In this document: positions 44,277 to 53,347 of the stretch, in pieces
Layout: each line of letters opens with the position of its first letter
Position numbering within the stretch: position 1 is the stretch's first letter
From: Lachnospiraceae bacterium MD308
GTDB taxonomy: Bacteria; Bacillota; Clostridia; Lachnospirales; Lachnospiraceae
Direction: 5' to 3'
NCBI GenBank assembly: GCA_010206225.2
Contig: VIQU02000021.1
Location: forward strand, 16,022-80,021
DNA: 64,000 nt
Translations under genes and position numbers: made by a program
The notes under the pieces: model-generated
Seen by the model: only the letters and a program-made list of their open reading frames with translations
Databases searched by the model: none
Told to the model about the DNA's origin: nothing

Positions 44277-45618
44277 CGTCTTCTCCTCCGTAAAAACTAA
44301 TCTCCAATATTTGCTTTGTATGATCTGTAATCTGATATGCCTGACTTTGTCTGTAACCTACTATCCACATAATCTCATTTCCATCTGCTGCAAGCCAGAT
44401 ACTGTCTCTTAATTCCTGAGGAATCTTAGCATTAATAAAGTACTGTTTCAGCTTCTGAGTTCTCCCCTCTTTATCAATAACGATGTAGTCTCCCGGCTCA
44501 CGGTGTCTGATTTTTACAGCATTGCTAATTATAGCATAATCAAACCATTTCGTGTAGTTTTTTTGCGAAAATGTTGCCGATTCCACACTTTTTTCAAAAA
44601 TTCTCATGTGAAACAACGGCTTTTCTTCCTCTTTTTCCATCTTTTCTTTCTTGCGAATATAAATCCCTTCATAGCATCTTACTGCCTCCCTCCCATATGG
44701 AAGATCAATTCTGCGTCCCACCTGACGTTTCATAAGCTCCTGTACCGACTTCACATGTGTCTCTTCTATATCCTTCTGTCTGCCGGCCGCTTCACAGATT
44801 ATCCCGTACATGACCTCCGCCTTCAATGCACCCGGCACCTTTTCATACTCTTCCTTTATAACAACGGTTTTTTCGTTATCTTTTTTTCTGCAGCCTTTTA
44901 TATATCTCGCCGTCTCTGCTTCAACATACCCCCAAAGCTTATTAAGTTTCGCGGCGCATTCCGCAATATGAATGACTGATCTCTCATTAATGTTTTTTTC
45001 CAAAAAGGGTAGCACATGATTACGAATCCGGTTTCTTGTATAGGCATCCTCCAGATTCGTCTCATCTGTACAATAAGATATTCCCCCTTTTTCCAGATAT
45101 GATTCAATTTCTTTGCGCTCCAGACAAAGAAGCGGACGAATCCATACGCCATTTTTCGGCGAAATTCCTCCCATGCCTTTCAAGCCTGTCCCCCGGCACA
45201 GGTTCCACAGCACCGTCTCCGCATTATCATTCTTGTGATGTGCTGTTGCAATATGGGTTCCCCCCTGCTCCCGAAGCACCTCCAAAAAACACCTCCTTCT
45301 TACTTCCCGTCCGGCCTCTTCTTTTGTAAGGCCGCGTTCTTTCGCATACTGCTTCACATCCTCATGATACACAAAAAGCTCCACATTCTCTTTCCCGCAG
45401 ACACTTCTTACATATGCCTCATCCCTGTCCGCCGTCTCATTTCTGAGTCCATGGTGGATATGCACTGCTGCAATACGAAACTCCATCTCCTCTTTGAGCT
45501 CCAAAAGCATAAAAAGCAGACATATGGAATCCGCCCCTCCCGATATGCCTGCAATCACTTTGTCCTCACGTCCAAGCATCTGCCATGTCTTTATATATTC
45601 TCTGACTTTCCTATACAT
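44221..45618 (-). CDS. tilS: tRNA(Ile)-lysidine synthetase
   Basis: 465-residue enzyme that changes C34 to lysidine in tRNA-Ile(CAU). The PP-loop ATP site is ISGGADSICLL (about 24-34), with HHGLR and ATAHHKNDNAETVLWNL. The C-terminal TilS domain has KIRHREPGDYI and KLKQYFINAKIPQELRDS. It is placed between spoIIE and hpt as in other clostridia, and its last 56 bases overlap hpt. Confidence 0.95.
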   Translation of the reverse strand: MYRKVREYIKTWQMLGREDKVIAGISGGADSICLLFMLLELKEEMEFRIAAVHIHHGLRNETADRDEAYVRSVCGKENVELFVYHEDVKQYAKERGLTKEEAGREVRRRCFLEVLREQGGTHIATAHHKNDNAETVLWNLCRGTGLKGMGGISPKNGVWIRPLLCLERKEIESYLEKGGISYCTDETNLEDAYTRNRIRNHVLPFLEKNINERSVIHIAECAAKLNKLWGYVEAETARYIKGCRKKDNEKTVVIKEEYEKVPGALKAEVMYGIICEAAGRQKDIEETHVKSVQELMKRQVGRRIDLPYGREAVRCYEGIYIRKKEKMEKEEEKPLFHMRIFEKSVESATFSQKNYTKWFDYAIISNAVKIRHREPGDYIVIDKEGRTQKLKQYFINAKIPQELRDSIWLAADGNEIMWIVGYRQSQAYQITDHTKQILEISFYGGEDDGRDDKSTGFGGRCCEED

Positions 45619-45690
45619 TTTTCATCCTTTATACATCGTATCCTAATTCGTTTAATCTAAATATATAGAAAACTTACGCAAAATGCAAGT

Positions 45691-47094
45691 TTATAATTTC
45701 CACAGCCCCACAGCCATGATCGTCATATCATCTGTCGGCTTCTCGCCGCTCCATTCCAGCACTTTTCCAAGCAGATAATGCGCAAGTTCCTTCGGATTTA
45801 CCGTATTAGCCTCCCGTATGAACTCCGTCATCAAAGTATCCTGTTCCTTCGCTGGAAGCGCATCCATCACGCCATCTGTAACCATGATAACAAAATCCCC
45901 GGAAGACAACTCCCGTTCCACTGACTCGATTTCTATATCTTTAAGCACGCCGATCGGCAATGTGGCAGAGGTAATCTTCTCCACACCCTCCGCCCGCTTT
46001 ATAAATGTAGTAGATGCCCCCGCCTTCACAAACTCACAGCTTCCCGAATACAAGTCAAACAAGCAGATATCTACCGTAGAAAAACGGACCTCCTCACGTC
46101 CGATAACCAAAGCAGTATTCATAATCTCAATCGCTGTCTTCGCTGGAAATCCAGCCTCCAAAAGTTCCTCCAGCATCTCCACTACCATCGTACTCTCCCT
46201 GCATGCCTCTTCCCCGGAACCCATACCGTCAGAGATTGCCATCCCCTTCTTCCCGCCCGGAAGGTCTGCCATGAGAAACGTATCCCCAGAGGTTTGCTCA
46301 CAATCCTTCCCAATCTTCGCAATCCCTTGAAGTGTCTGGTATCTTGCACTTTCAACACAGGCTATGGTACAATACTGCGCCCCCACAATCGGACGCTCCC
46401 CCTGCTGAGGCATCATAACTCTTCCAACGCATCCGCCCACCTCATAGGCAAGTTCCTTCGTAGCCACGCAGATTCCCTTCGCCGCTTTCACTGTCAGATG
46501 AATTTCATATTTCCCCTGAGCTGTAATATAAAATACCGAAGAAAGCATCTTGATACCGATTTTTTTCAGCTTATTCTTCAACTTCTTCTCCAGATGCTCG
46601 TCCTCAAAAATCCCTGCGTCAAGCTCCCTCGTCGTATACTGCAAAAGCTTTGCAAAACTCTTTAGCTGTCCCGCAAACCCTTCTCTGTTCTGTACGATTT
46701 TATTATTCCAGAGAAGAATCTTCTTGGCATTCTCGTAGACCTCCAATGTCTCCCTAAGAAACCTTGGAGCGAAAAGACACCTTTTCTGCAGGCTCCTCTT
46801 AAGCTCCACATTAAGCTCCGCGCCGTAGTCTTCTACAGCACAAAGAACTTCATACATCATTTGATACGTATAGATCCTGTTCTCCTGAAGACACTCTTCC
46901 CTCCGCTCACAATTCTCACACACCTTGTCTGTAACCTTGTGAAACATATCTTCAAATTCCTCTTTTGAAAACGTCCCTCTATAGCCTTCTAATGTAAAAA
47001 ATGTCTTTGAAAGATGCACCATCGAATCTGCAAATTTATCCATCTGTATCACATATGGATTCAAGAATGCACCCTTGTCCTTAATTTCTCCCAT
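45691..47094 (-). CDS. spoIIE: Stage II sporulation protein E, short form without membrane domain
   Basis: 467 residues. The C-terminal PP2C phosphatase domain (about 250-467) shows GDTFLMADLPGGKKGMAISDGMGSGEEA, STVDICLFDLYSGSCEFVKAGAS, VIMVTDGVMDAL and KPTDDMTIMAVG with the metal-binding Asps. The region before it (about 1-245) is soluble, with a cysteine cluster (CENCERREEC) found in SpoIIE proteins. The ten-TM N-terminal region of Bacillus SpoIIE is missing, and there is no room for it: divIC ends 128 bases upstream. SpoIIE dephosphorylates SpoIIAA to activate sigma-F in the forespore; the loss of the anchor is unusual. GGGGAG precedes the start. Confidence 0.9.
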   Translation of the reverse strand: MGEIKDKGAFLNPYVIQMDKFADSMVHLSKTFFTLEGYRGTFSKEEFEDMFHKVTDKVCENCERREECLQENRIYTYQMMYEVLCAVEDYGAELNVELKRSLQKRCLFAPRFLRETLEVYENAKKILLWNNKIVQNREGFAGQLKSFAKLLQYTTRELDAGIFEDEHLEKKLKNKLKKIGIKMLSSVFYITAQGKYEIHLTVKAAKGICVATKELAYEVGGCVGRVMMPQQGERPIVGAQYCTIACVESARYQTLQGIAKIGKDCEQTSGDTFLMADLPGGKKGMAISDGMGSGEEACRESTMVVEMLEELLEAGFPAKTAIEIMNTALVIGREEVRFSTVDICLFDLYSGSCEFVKAGASTTFIKRAEGVEKITSATLPIGVLKDIEIESVERELSSGDFVIMVTDGVMDALPAKEQDTLMTEFIREANTVNPKELAHYLLGKVLEWSGEKPTDDMTIMAVGLWKL

Positions 47095-47174
47095 CTTAAT
47101 CCGCTCCCCTTATTCAATTGATTCATATACAAAATACTTACTACCGCCGGCAGCCATCTTGTATGCTATGGTAC

Positions 47175-47207
47175 AAAAAAGCTTTAGGATATACATCCTA
47201 AAGCTTA
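47175..47207 (-). terminator. Terminator of divIC
   Basis: A perfect 12-bp stem (AAGCTTTAGGAT / ATCCTAAAGCTT on the minus strand, 4-base loop) followed by TTTTT. It separates the hup-to-divIC group from spoIIE, which therefore needs its own promoter in 47095-47175. Confidence 0.9.
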
Positions 47208-47221
47208 TCATTCGTACGGCA

Positions 47222-47551
47222 TCACTCTGCCTTAAATATTATTTCATCTTTATAAACCATGCCTAATTTTTCTCTGGCCATATCCTCTATATAGGCATCC
47301 GTACCCACATATTCTTCCAATTTGTCGATCTCTTTCGTCTTCTGATTTTCCTCCTCTATCTGCTGTTTCAGTTCAATCTCCTGCTCCTGATATGCCTTCT
47401 CCTTCGCTCTCAACGTCATACTATTCACAAACACGATAGCGCCCAACAGTATGATCACGGCACTGACCACAAGCATACTTCTCTTGTGCTCTCTAAGACG
47501 CCGTTTCTGCCTGCTGTTACTGCGGCGGCGTTCCTGTTTTACTTTTTTCAT
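47222..47551 (-). CDS. divIC: DivIC/FtsB-type septum formation initiator
   Basis: 109 residues: basic cytoplasmic start, one TM (about 27-46, LVVSAVIILLGAIVFVNS), then a leucine-zipper-like coiled coil (KAYQEQEIELKQQIEEENQKTKEIDKLEE) and the family tail YIEDMAREKLGMVYKDEI. It forms the FtsL-DivIC-DivIB divisome subcomplex. Placed between yabQ and spoIIE as expected. Confidence 0.93.
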   Translation of the reverse strand: MKKVKQERRRSNSRQKRRLREHKRSMLVVSAVIILLGAIVFVNSMTLRAKEKAYQEQEIELKQQIEEENQKTKEIDKLEEYVGTDAYIEDMAREKLGMVYKDEIIFKAE

Positions 47552-47676
47552 AATTTATACTCACCCTTGCTGATAGGCTCAAACCGTATCGTTAACTAAT
47601 CATTATCTTATCTTTTTTTTCTGATTTACGCAACAGCAAAAAAAGAATAAATTTCAAAATCAACGTAGATTTTTTT

Positions 47677-47961
47677 TTACCCTTTTTGAAAACGTCTTAT
47701 CAATGCCTCGCAAAAAAACGTTCCAAACACAAGACCTAGTATAAAATACCATCGGATGCTACCATCACTTGTATGGTAAATTTGCACAAACACATACAGC
47801 GCGGCTCCAAGCCAGAAAATGATGTCCTCTATTCCGATTATAAACAGACTATGTTCTACTAATTGACGGAAAATACTGATACTCCTGTACACCAGACGCA
47901 GCATGATTCCAGTGACTACCGACACCAGAAATATAACAAGTTCTCCCCTGATCTGCAGCAT
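47677..47961 (-). CDS. yabQ: Spore cortex biosynthesis protein YabQ
   Basis: 94-residue protein with three TM helices; QIRGELVIFLVSVVTGIMLRLVYRSI is typical of YabQ. Required for spore cortex formation in Bacillus. It starts 3 bases after yabP ends, so translation is coupled. Shorter than Bacillus YabQ, as is common in clostridia. Confidence 0.88.
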   Translation of the reverse strand: MLQIRGELVIFLVSVVTGIMLRLVYRSISIFRQLVEHSLFIIGIEDIIFWLGAALYVFVQIYHTSDGSIRWYFILGLVFGTFFCEALIRRFQKG

Positions 47962-47964
47962 CCG

Positions 47965-48249
47965 TCATCTGAACAGCTTAGAAAACAGGTTCTCTCCCTG
48001 CTTTACTCCTGCATGGACATCCGAGTAAGAAATACTGTCAATATTACCTGACATATCCACTTCACCTTTCTCCAGATTCAGACGATTCACATGCAGATCT
48101 GTCCCTTTCACCATCATCATCCCCTGCTCCGTCTCCAGAAGAATCTCGTTCAGATCAAACGATAAGACATCCAACACTCCCGTTGCCAGACTCGTCTTGC
48201 GGTTATTCACAACCAGTTTATGATTTTTTTGTACAGTCTTATCTTCCAT
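47965..48249 (-). CDS. yabP: Sporulation protein YabP
   Basis: 95-residue soluble protein with the YabP/YqfC fold: NNRKTSLATGVLDVLSFDLNEILLETEQGMMMVKG and LNLEKGEVDMSGNIDSISY. Sporulation-specific, paired with YabQ. The ATG at 48249 is assumed; the ATG at 48255 with closer AAAGG is an alternative that adds two residues. Confidence 0.88.
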   Translation of the reverse strand: MEDKTVQKNHKLVVNNRKTSLATGVLDVLSFDLNEILLETEQGMMMVKGTDLHVNRLNLEKGEVDMSGNIDSISYSDVHAGVKQGENLFSKLFR

Positions 48250-48298
48250 ACACATCACAACCTTTCTTAATAATCATATGAAAGGTTGTTCGCATTTA

Positions 48299-48538
48299 TT
48301 ACAAGTATTTAAAGAGACTGGAAGCCTCTTCCTTTTTCGTAGTATCTTTAATATCAAGAACCTCCGCCTTCACCGTCTTAGTTCCGAACTGAATCTCAAT
48401 AATATCACCTGTTTTTACTTTTACAGAAGCCTTTGCCACGCAGCCATTCACTGTAACACGTCCTGCATCACATGCTTCATTTGCCACTGTCCTCCGCTTG
48501 ATCAGGCGGGATACCTTTAAAAATTTATCTAACCTCAT
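48299..48538 (-). CDS. S4-domain RNA-binding protein (YabO/Hsp15-like)
   Basis: 79 residues that are a single S4 domain: MRLDKFLKVSRLIKRRTVANEACDAGRVTVNG. Members bind rRNA or stalled 50S subunits (RqcP/YabO aids ribosome-associated quality control in Bacillus). It lies between hup and yabP, the classical position. Confidence 0.92.
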   Translation of the reverse strand: MRLDKFLKVSRLIKRRTVANEACDAGRVTVNGCVAKASVKVKTGDIIEIQFGTKTVKAEVLDIKDTTKKEEASSLFKYL

Positions 48539-48594
48539 AATCTCCTCCTCATCCGAAAAGAAATTCCATCGGCAGCTTTACATAACATGGAATA

Positions 48595-48623
48595 TAAAAA
48601 GCAGAGAGCACAAGACTCTCTGC
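48595..48623 (-). terminator. Terminator of hup
   Basis: An 8-bp perfect stem GCAGAGAG / CTCTCTGC with a 7-base loop, followed by TTTTTAT on the minus strand, just past the hup stop. Confidence 0.88.
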
Positions 48624-48640
48624 CTGTTTATCCTTAGGAA

Positions 48641-48916
48641 TTACTCATTCACAGCATCCTTCAAAGCTTTTCCAGCTTTAAACTTCGGAGCTTTGCAAGC
48701 CTCAATGTTCATAACTTTACCTGTCTGTGGGTTTCTTCCTTCTCTTGCAGCTCTCTTTGTAACTTCAAACGTACCAAAACCTACAAGCTGAACCTTGTGC
48801 TCTTTTTTCAGTTCCTCTGTTACAACATCAACAAAAGCCTTCAAAGCCTTTTCGGAATCTTTCTTCGATAATTCTGCTCTGTCAGCAATTGCTGCTACTA
48901 ATTCTGTTTTGTTCAT
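48641..48916 (-). CDS. hup: HU family DNA-binding protein
   Basis: 91-residue histone-like protein: MNKTELVAAIADRAELSKKDSEKALKAF, GFGTFEVTKRAAREGRNPQTG with the DNA-intercalating proline, and AGKALKDAVN. A strong AGGAGG lies ahead. The stretch 48917-49106 holds its promoter; I see no further gene there. Confidence 0.97.
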   Translation of the reverse strand: MNKTELVAAIADRAELSKKDSEKALKAFVDVVTEELKKEHKVQLVGFGTFEVTKRAAREGRNPQTGKVMNIEACKAPKFKAGKALKDAVNE

Positions 48917-49106
48917 GGATAATTTCCTCCTCTTGTTATCATCTAAAATACAATTTTAGTCTTTCCTTTTCGAGCGGTCACGCATATCTGTCCTATGCTT
49001 TTTTTCGCCTCATGTTATAGTTATAACTATTTTCCCACTGTTTGTCAAGGATATTTCCCCTTTTTAATCCTTTTTGTGATTTTGAAAATATTTACAACTT
49101 TACAGT

Positions 49107-50837
49107 TTACAGCATAGAATCAATCATGGCTACAACCTTTTCGCCAAGACTCTTAGACTTCTCATCGGCATCTTCCAAGGAGGTTCCCTTAATACCATAA
49201 TAGAACTTAACCTTCGGCTCTGTACCGGACGGTCTTACACAAAGCCATGCATCGTCTGTCAGATCATAATACAGTACATTCGATGCCGGAAGTCCTGTAC
49301 TCGTAACTTCGCCTGTCTCAAGATCTTTAATCGTATCCGCCTGATAATCTCTGGCCTTTCGCACCTTGTAGCCGCCGAACTCTGTCGGAGGATTCTTCCG
49401 TAATGTCTCAAGAATCTCCTGAATCTTCTGAAGTCCTTCGATACCTTTCAGTGTGATGGACTGGATATCATCCTTGTAATATCCGTATTTCTCATACATG
49501 TCCACCATTGCATCCCACAGAGTCTTACCCTGCGTCTTATAATAAGCTGCTGCCTCACAGAGCGCCATTGTAGCTACGATCGCATCCTTATCTCTTGCAT
49601 GTGTTCCGATCAGACAGCCATAACTTTCCTCGAACCCAAACAGATAATTACCTTTTCCTGTTGTCTCAAAGCCGAGAATCTGCTGTCCAATATACTTAAA
49701 TCCTGTCAAAACTTCTATAAGACCTGCATTATATTCTTTCGCAATCGCGTCCGCCATGTTAGATGTAACAATCGTTTTAATCAAATATCCGTCATCCGTA
49801 AGTCCTTTCAGTGCTTTGCGCTGTCCAATCTCATAATCCGCAAGGAGACATCCTGACATATTACCGGTTAATGTATGATATACTCCATCCTTATCCTTCA
49901 CACGCACACCGAGCCTGTCCGCATCTGGATCCGTCGCAAGCACAAGATCCGCATCTATCTCTTTCGCAAGCGCAAGTCCCAGTTCAAAAGCTTCCTCTGC
50001 CTCCGGGTTCGGATAGGAAACTGTCGGGAATTCACCGTCCGGCAGCTCCTGCTCCTTTACTACATACACATTCTTAAATCCAAGCTCTTTTAAAATGCGC
50101 CTTGCCGGAACATTTCCCGTCCCGTGCAGCGGGCTGTATACGATCTTGATCTCGTCTCCCACTGCTTCAATCGCATCTTGATGAAGTACCTGCGTCTTTA
50201 ATTCTGCAATATATCCGTCGTCAATATCCGTCCCGATCACCTGATAAAGCCCTTCTGCTTTCGCCGCTTCAAGCTCCATCGTCTTCACCGTATTATAATC
50301 GGTAACAGCCTTAACCTCATCCATGATTCCCTTGTCGTGCGGCGGTGTGATCTGCGCGCCGTCCTCCCAGTACACCTTGTATCCGTTATACTCCGGCGGA
50401 TTATGACTTGCCGTAATATTAATCCCGGCGATACAGCCAAGCTTCCTTACTGCATAGGAAAGTTCCGGCGTTGGGCGAAGTGCGTCAAACACATATGCCT
50501 TAATGCCATTTGCCGCAAGGCAGAGCGCTGCTTCGTCCGCAAATTCCGGCGACATACGTCTGGAATCATAGGCAATTGCCACGCCCTTCGCCATCTCTTT
50601 TTTCGCAGTGATATAATTCGCCAGTCCCTGTGTTGCTTTTCTAACCGTATAGATATTCAGACGGTTTGTACCCGCACCGATAATACCTCTAAGTCCTGCA
50701 GTTCCAAACTCGAGATCTTTATAAAAACGTTCTTTTATCTCATTATCATCGTCTGCAATTTTCTTTAGTTCCTCTCTTGTTGCTTCATCAAAATATGGAT
50801 TGCTAATCCACTCCTCATACCGCTCGCGATATTCCAT
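49107..50837 (-). CDS. pgm: Alpha-phosphoglucomutase / phospho-sugar mutase (PgcA type)
   Basis: 576-residue alpha-D-phosphohexomutase: phospho-serine loop NITASHNPPEYNGYKVYW (about 140), metal loop ATDPDADRLGV (about 302), sugar loop GFEESYGCL and phosphate loop RPSGTEPKVKFY. It interconverts glucose-1-phosphate and glucose-6-phosphate, linking GlgP and polymer synthesis to glycolysis. The start at 50837 follows AGGAGG with correct spacing; an upstream frame to 50987 has none and overlaps the next gene. Confidence 0.93.
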   Translation of the reverse strand: MEYRERYEEWISNPYFDEATREELKKIADDDNEIKERFYKDLEFGTAGLRGIIGAGTNRLNIYTVRKATQGLANYITAKKEMAKGVAIAYDSRRMSPEFADEAALCLAANGIKAYVFDALRPTPELSYAVRKLGCIAGINITASHNPPEYNGYKVYWEDGAQITPPHDKGIMDEVKAVTDYNTVKTMELEAAKAEGLYQVIGTDIDDGYIAELKTQVLHQDAIEAVGDEIKIVYSPLHGTGNVPARRILKELGFKNVYVVKEQELPDGEFPTVSYPNPEAEEAFELGLALAKEIDADLVLATDPDADRLGVRVKDKDGVYHTLTGNMSGCLLADYEIGQRKALKGLTDDGYLIKTIVTSNMADAIAKEYNAGLIEVLTGFKYIGQQILGFETTGKGNYLFGFEESYGCLIGTHARDKDAIVATMALCEAAAYYKTQGKTLWDAMVDMYEKYGYYKDDIQSITLKGIEGLQKIQEILETLRKNPPTEFGGYKVRKARDYQADTIKDLETGEVTSTGLPASNVLYYDLTDDAWLCVRPSGTEPKVKFYYGIKGTSLEDADEKSKSLGEKVVAMIDSML

Positions 50838-50887
50838 ATCTGTACCTCCTGTCTCGCTATTACTGTTAACTATTATACACCAATAGC

Positions 50888-51895
50888 CTACAAATGAAAA
50901 GCAAATATATTCTCCATAAAACGTTCTTTCTCTTCTGTCTGCCGGATTGCCGTATTCAGCTTCTCTACGTTCTTTACTGAGATCCACGCCTTATTGGAAT
51001 GGTAATAAGAATTAGCAATCTTCCAGAACTTTTCCGGATAAGCAAGACGTATTTTCAGGTATTCCATCTCTTCATCGGATAACGGGCAGATCGCAGAGTA
51101 CGCGTTAAGCATATTGTCTCCAAGCCGTTCTTTCCACCCGTGCTTTTCCATTACCTTTCTGAAAAAATAATACAAATCCTCCACCTGAATATCCTGCTTG
51201 AATTTATCAAAATTCGTCGTTGCCAGAATTCCTGCAGACGCGCCGTATATCTCATCGCCTTTCATTAAAATATTGTGATAGTTATACTCCCCATGTGTCA
51301 GGCAGTTCTTTGCAATACTTTTCTGATAGAGCTTATTATAGCCTGACTTCACCAACAGATCACCTGCAATCTGCGCCCACTGATACATAGAATCAAAATA
51401 TTTCAGAAACGCAATCTCGAACTCACCCTTCGATGTCATAGATCGCACAAACCGGCGGACCTTCCGAAGCTCTCTGTCATGTCTTTCATATTCATGAAGG
51501 AGAGGCTCCGCCTTTGTCTCCTGTGTCAACTTTACTCGCATGATCATATGGAGCTTAGCCAGATTTCCTGATGCCGCCAAAAGTTCCGCCGGTTTTCTGA
51601 AATCGCACTCCCGCCCCTTAAACCAACGACGCAGCATATAATTCTTCCCATCTTCAAAAGTTGTAACAAATTCACCCTCCTCATTGGGCTCAATATAATC
51701 CACACTCTCATAGCCGTGCTTTGCCAGATGTGCGTACAACTCACACAGCGAGAGGATGCGTCCTGTGGGCGCCGACACTTCTTTTAAAAGAAACAGCCCC
51801 CGGCTTGTGTCGCATAAAACAGCACCCCTCACTTTACGGGTGCTGTTTATGTCAATTTTATATTTTTCCAATATATTCCTATCATAATCCTGCAT
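50888..51895 (-). CDS. CotS-like spore coat protein (APH-kinase fold)
   Basis: 335 residues of the CotS/YtaA/YsxE family, related to aminoglycoside phosphotransferases. Typical segments are DTSRGLFLLKEVSAPTGRILSLCELYAHL, THGEYNYHNIL replacing the kinase HGDxHxxN loop, and IQVEDLYYFFRKVMEKHGW in place of the metal DFD region, so kinase activity is doubtful. The products are coat-associated in Bacillus. It is followed by pgm on the same strand after 50 bases. Confidence 0.85.
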   Translation of the reverse strand: MQDYDRNILEKYKIDINSTRKVRGAVLCDTSRGLFLLKEVSAPTGRILSLCELYAHLAKHGYESVDYIEPNEEGEFVTTFEDGKNYMLRRWFKGRECDFRKPAELLAASGNLAKLHMIMRVKLTQETKAEPLLHEYERHDRELRKVRRFVRSMTSKGEFEIAFLKYFDSMYQWAQIAGDLLVKSGYNKLYQKSIAKNCLTHGEYNYHNILMKGDEIYGASAGILATTNFDKFKQDIQVEDLYYFFRKVMEKHGWKERLGDNMLNAYSAICPLSDEEMEYLKIRLAYPEKFWKIANSYYHSNKAWISVKNVEKLNTAIRQTEEKERFMENIFAFHL

Positions 51896-51967
51896 TTTGA
51901 CATCCCCTGCACTCTACATTACATGTTCTTTTTAAAGTATGATTTTAAAAGCAGAAATATGATTGAA

Positions 51968-51991
51968 GGCGCAGACTTTTTTATCCGCGCC
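51968..51991. terminator. Weak terminator downstream of cca
   Basis: GGCGCAGA pairs with TCCGCGCC (one G-T pair) across an 8-base loop containing T6. No long T-run follows on either strand, so efficiency is uncertain. Confidence 0.35.
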
Positions 51992-52008
51992 CCGATTATA
52001 TTTTTATT

Positions 52009-53346
52009 CTATTTTTCTTTCCATAGAAACTTTAGTAATTCCTTTTTTGTATTAAGCTCCGGTTTCTCAATGACCAGTTCAAGCAACTCGTTAAGCTTTT
52101 TGCCAATCTCCTTACCAGGCTCCATGCCAGCTTCAATCAGATCCTTGCCCGTCACTGCCAGTTTCTTTAAAGATACGCACTGCTCCTTTTTCACAATGTC
52201 ACTGTACAGCTCTTCTATCTCGTCCAGATTCCGTATCTTCTCCTCCCTTCTGTACATGCTCTGCGCAAGTACATCTGCGCGCCGCACTTCCATATAATAA
52301 GAAAAGAGATCTTCGCCAATCCTGTTTACAGCCCTTCGGACATTCTCTGCCTCAGCAGGCATCCGGTAATCGTGGTAATATACAAGTCTTGTCACTTTAC
52401 GAAGAGTATCATTGTCAAATCTGAGCCTTCTTAAGACGTTCCCTGCAATCTTTTCACTCTCGAACGCATGCTTTTTAAAATGCGCCCTTCCGCTTACGTC
52501 CATCGTCTTAAGCGCCGGCTTTCCCATATCGTGAAGCAGCATCGTAAGCCGCAGGATTTTATCTGCCCGGACATTTTCTATGGCATGTATCGTATGCTCC
52601 CCCACATTGTACATATGATGAGGTGTCTCCTGCTCTGTCTTCATAAGCCGGTCGAATTCTGGAAGGAACTGCGCTGTAATGCCAAGCTCATATGCTTCCA
52701 AAAGAAGCCCCGGCCTGTCTGACACCAACATCTTGATAAGCTCTGCCTGTATCCGCTCTGCACTAATCTTGCGAAGGGTGGGGGCAAGCTCTCTCATCCC
52801 CGCTCTTGTTTCATCTTCAATAGAAAACCCCAACTGTGCGGCGAATCGGATGCCCCGCAGTATCCTGAGCGCATCCTCCAAAAATCGTTGCTTTGCATCT
52901 CCCACACAACGAATTCTCTTTTCTTTCAGATCCGTCAGTCCTCCGAAGATATCCACAAGACCTTCCTTCTCGTTATACGCCATCGCATTAATCGTAAAAT
53001 CCCTGCGCAGCAAATCCTCCTTAAGGCTCCGGGTGAATGTCACTTCTTTCGGATGACGGTTATCTTCATATTTCCCGTCAATCCGGTAGGTTGTCACCTC
53101 AAAACCTTCCCTGTCAAGAAGAATCGTAACCGTCCCATGTTTAATACCCGTATCAAAGGTTTTCTCAAACAATGCCTTCGTCTCCCCAGGTGTGGCGGAA
53201 GTGGTGATATCCCAATCTTCTGGCTGTCTTCCAAGAATAGAATCTCTCACACATCCGCCCACCACATAAGCCTCAAAGCCCGCATTTTGCAGGGTAATAA
53301 TTATCGTATTCACTTTTTCAGGCAGCCGAATATCAAAAATCTTCAT
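52009..53346 (-). CDS. cca: CCA tRNA nucleotidyltransferase
   Basis: 445 residues: class II nucleotidyltransferase head AYVVGGCVRDSILGRQPEDWDITTSA with the catalytic DxD, RRDFTINAMAYN, RG-type RFLEDALRILRGIRFAAQLGF, then an HD domain (MLLHDMGKP, about 271). It adds or repairs CCA ends of tRNA. It starts 2 bases after proS ends, so the two share a transcript controlled by the proline T-box. Confidence 0.95.
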   Translation of the reverse strand: MKIFDIRLPEKVNTIIITLQNAGFEAYVVGGCVRDSILGRQPEDWDITTSATPGETKALFEKTFDTGIKHGTVTILLDREGFEVTTYRIDGKYEDNRHPKEVTFTRSLKEDLLRRDFTINAMAYNEKEGLVDIFGGLTDLKEKRIRCVGDAKQRFLEDALRILRGIRFAAQLGFSIEDETRAGMRELAPTLRKISAERIQAELIKMLVSDRPGLLLEAYELGITAQFLPEFDRLMKTEQETPHHMYNVGEHTIHAIENVRADKILRLTMLLHDMGKPALKTMDVSGRAHFKKHAFESEKIAGNVLRRLRFDNDTLRKVTRLVYYHDYRMPAEAENVRRAVNRIGEDLFSYYMEVRRADVLAQSMYRREEKIRNLDEIEELYSDIVKKEQCVSLKKLAVTGKDLIEAGMEPGKEIGKKLNELLELVIEKPELNTKKELLKFLWKEK

Positions 53347-53347
53347 C

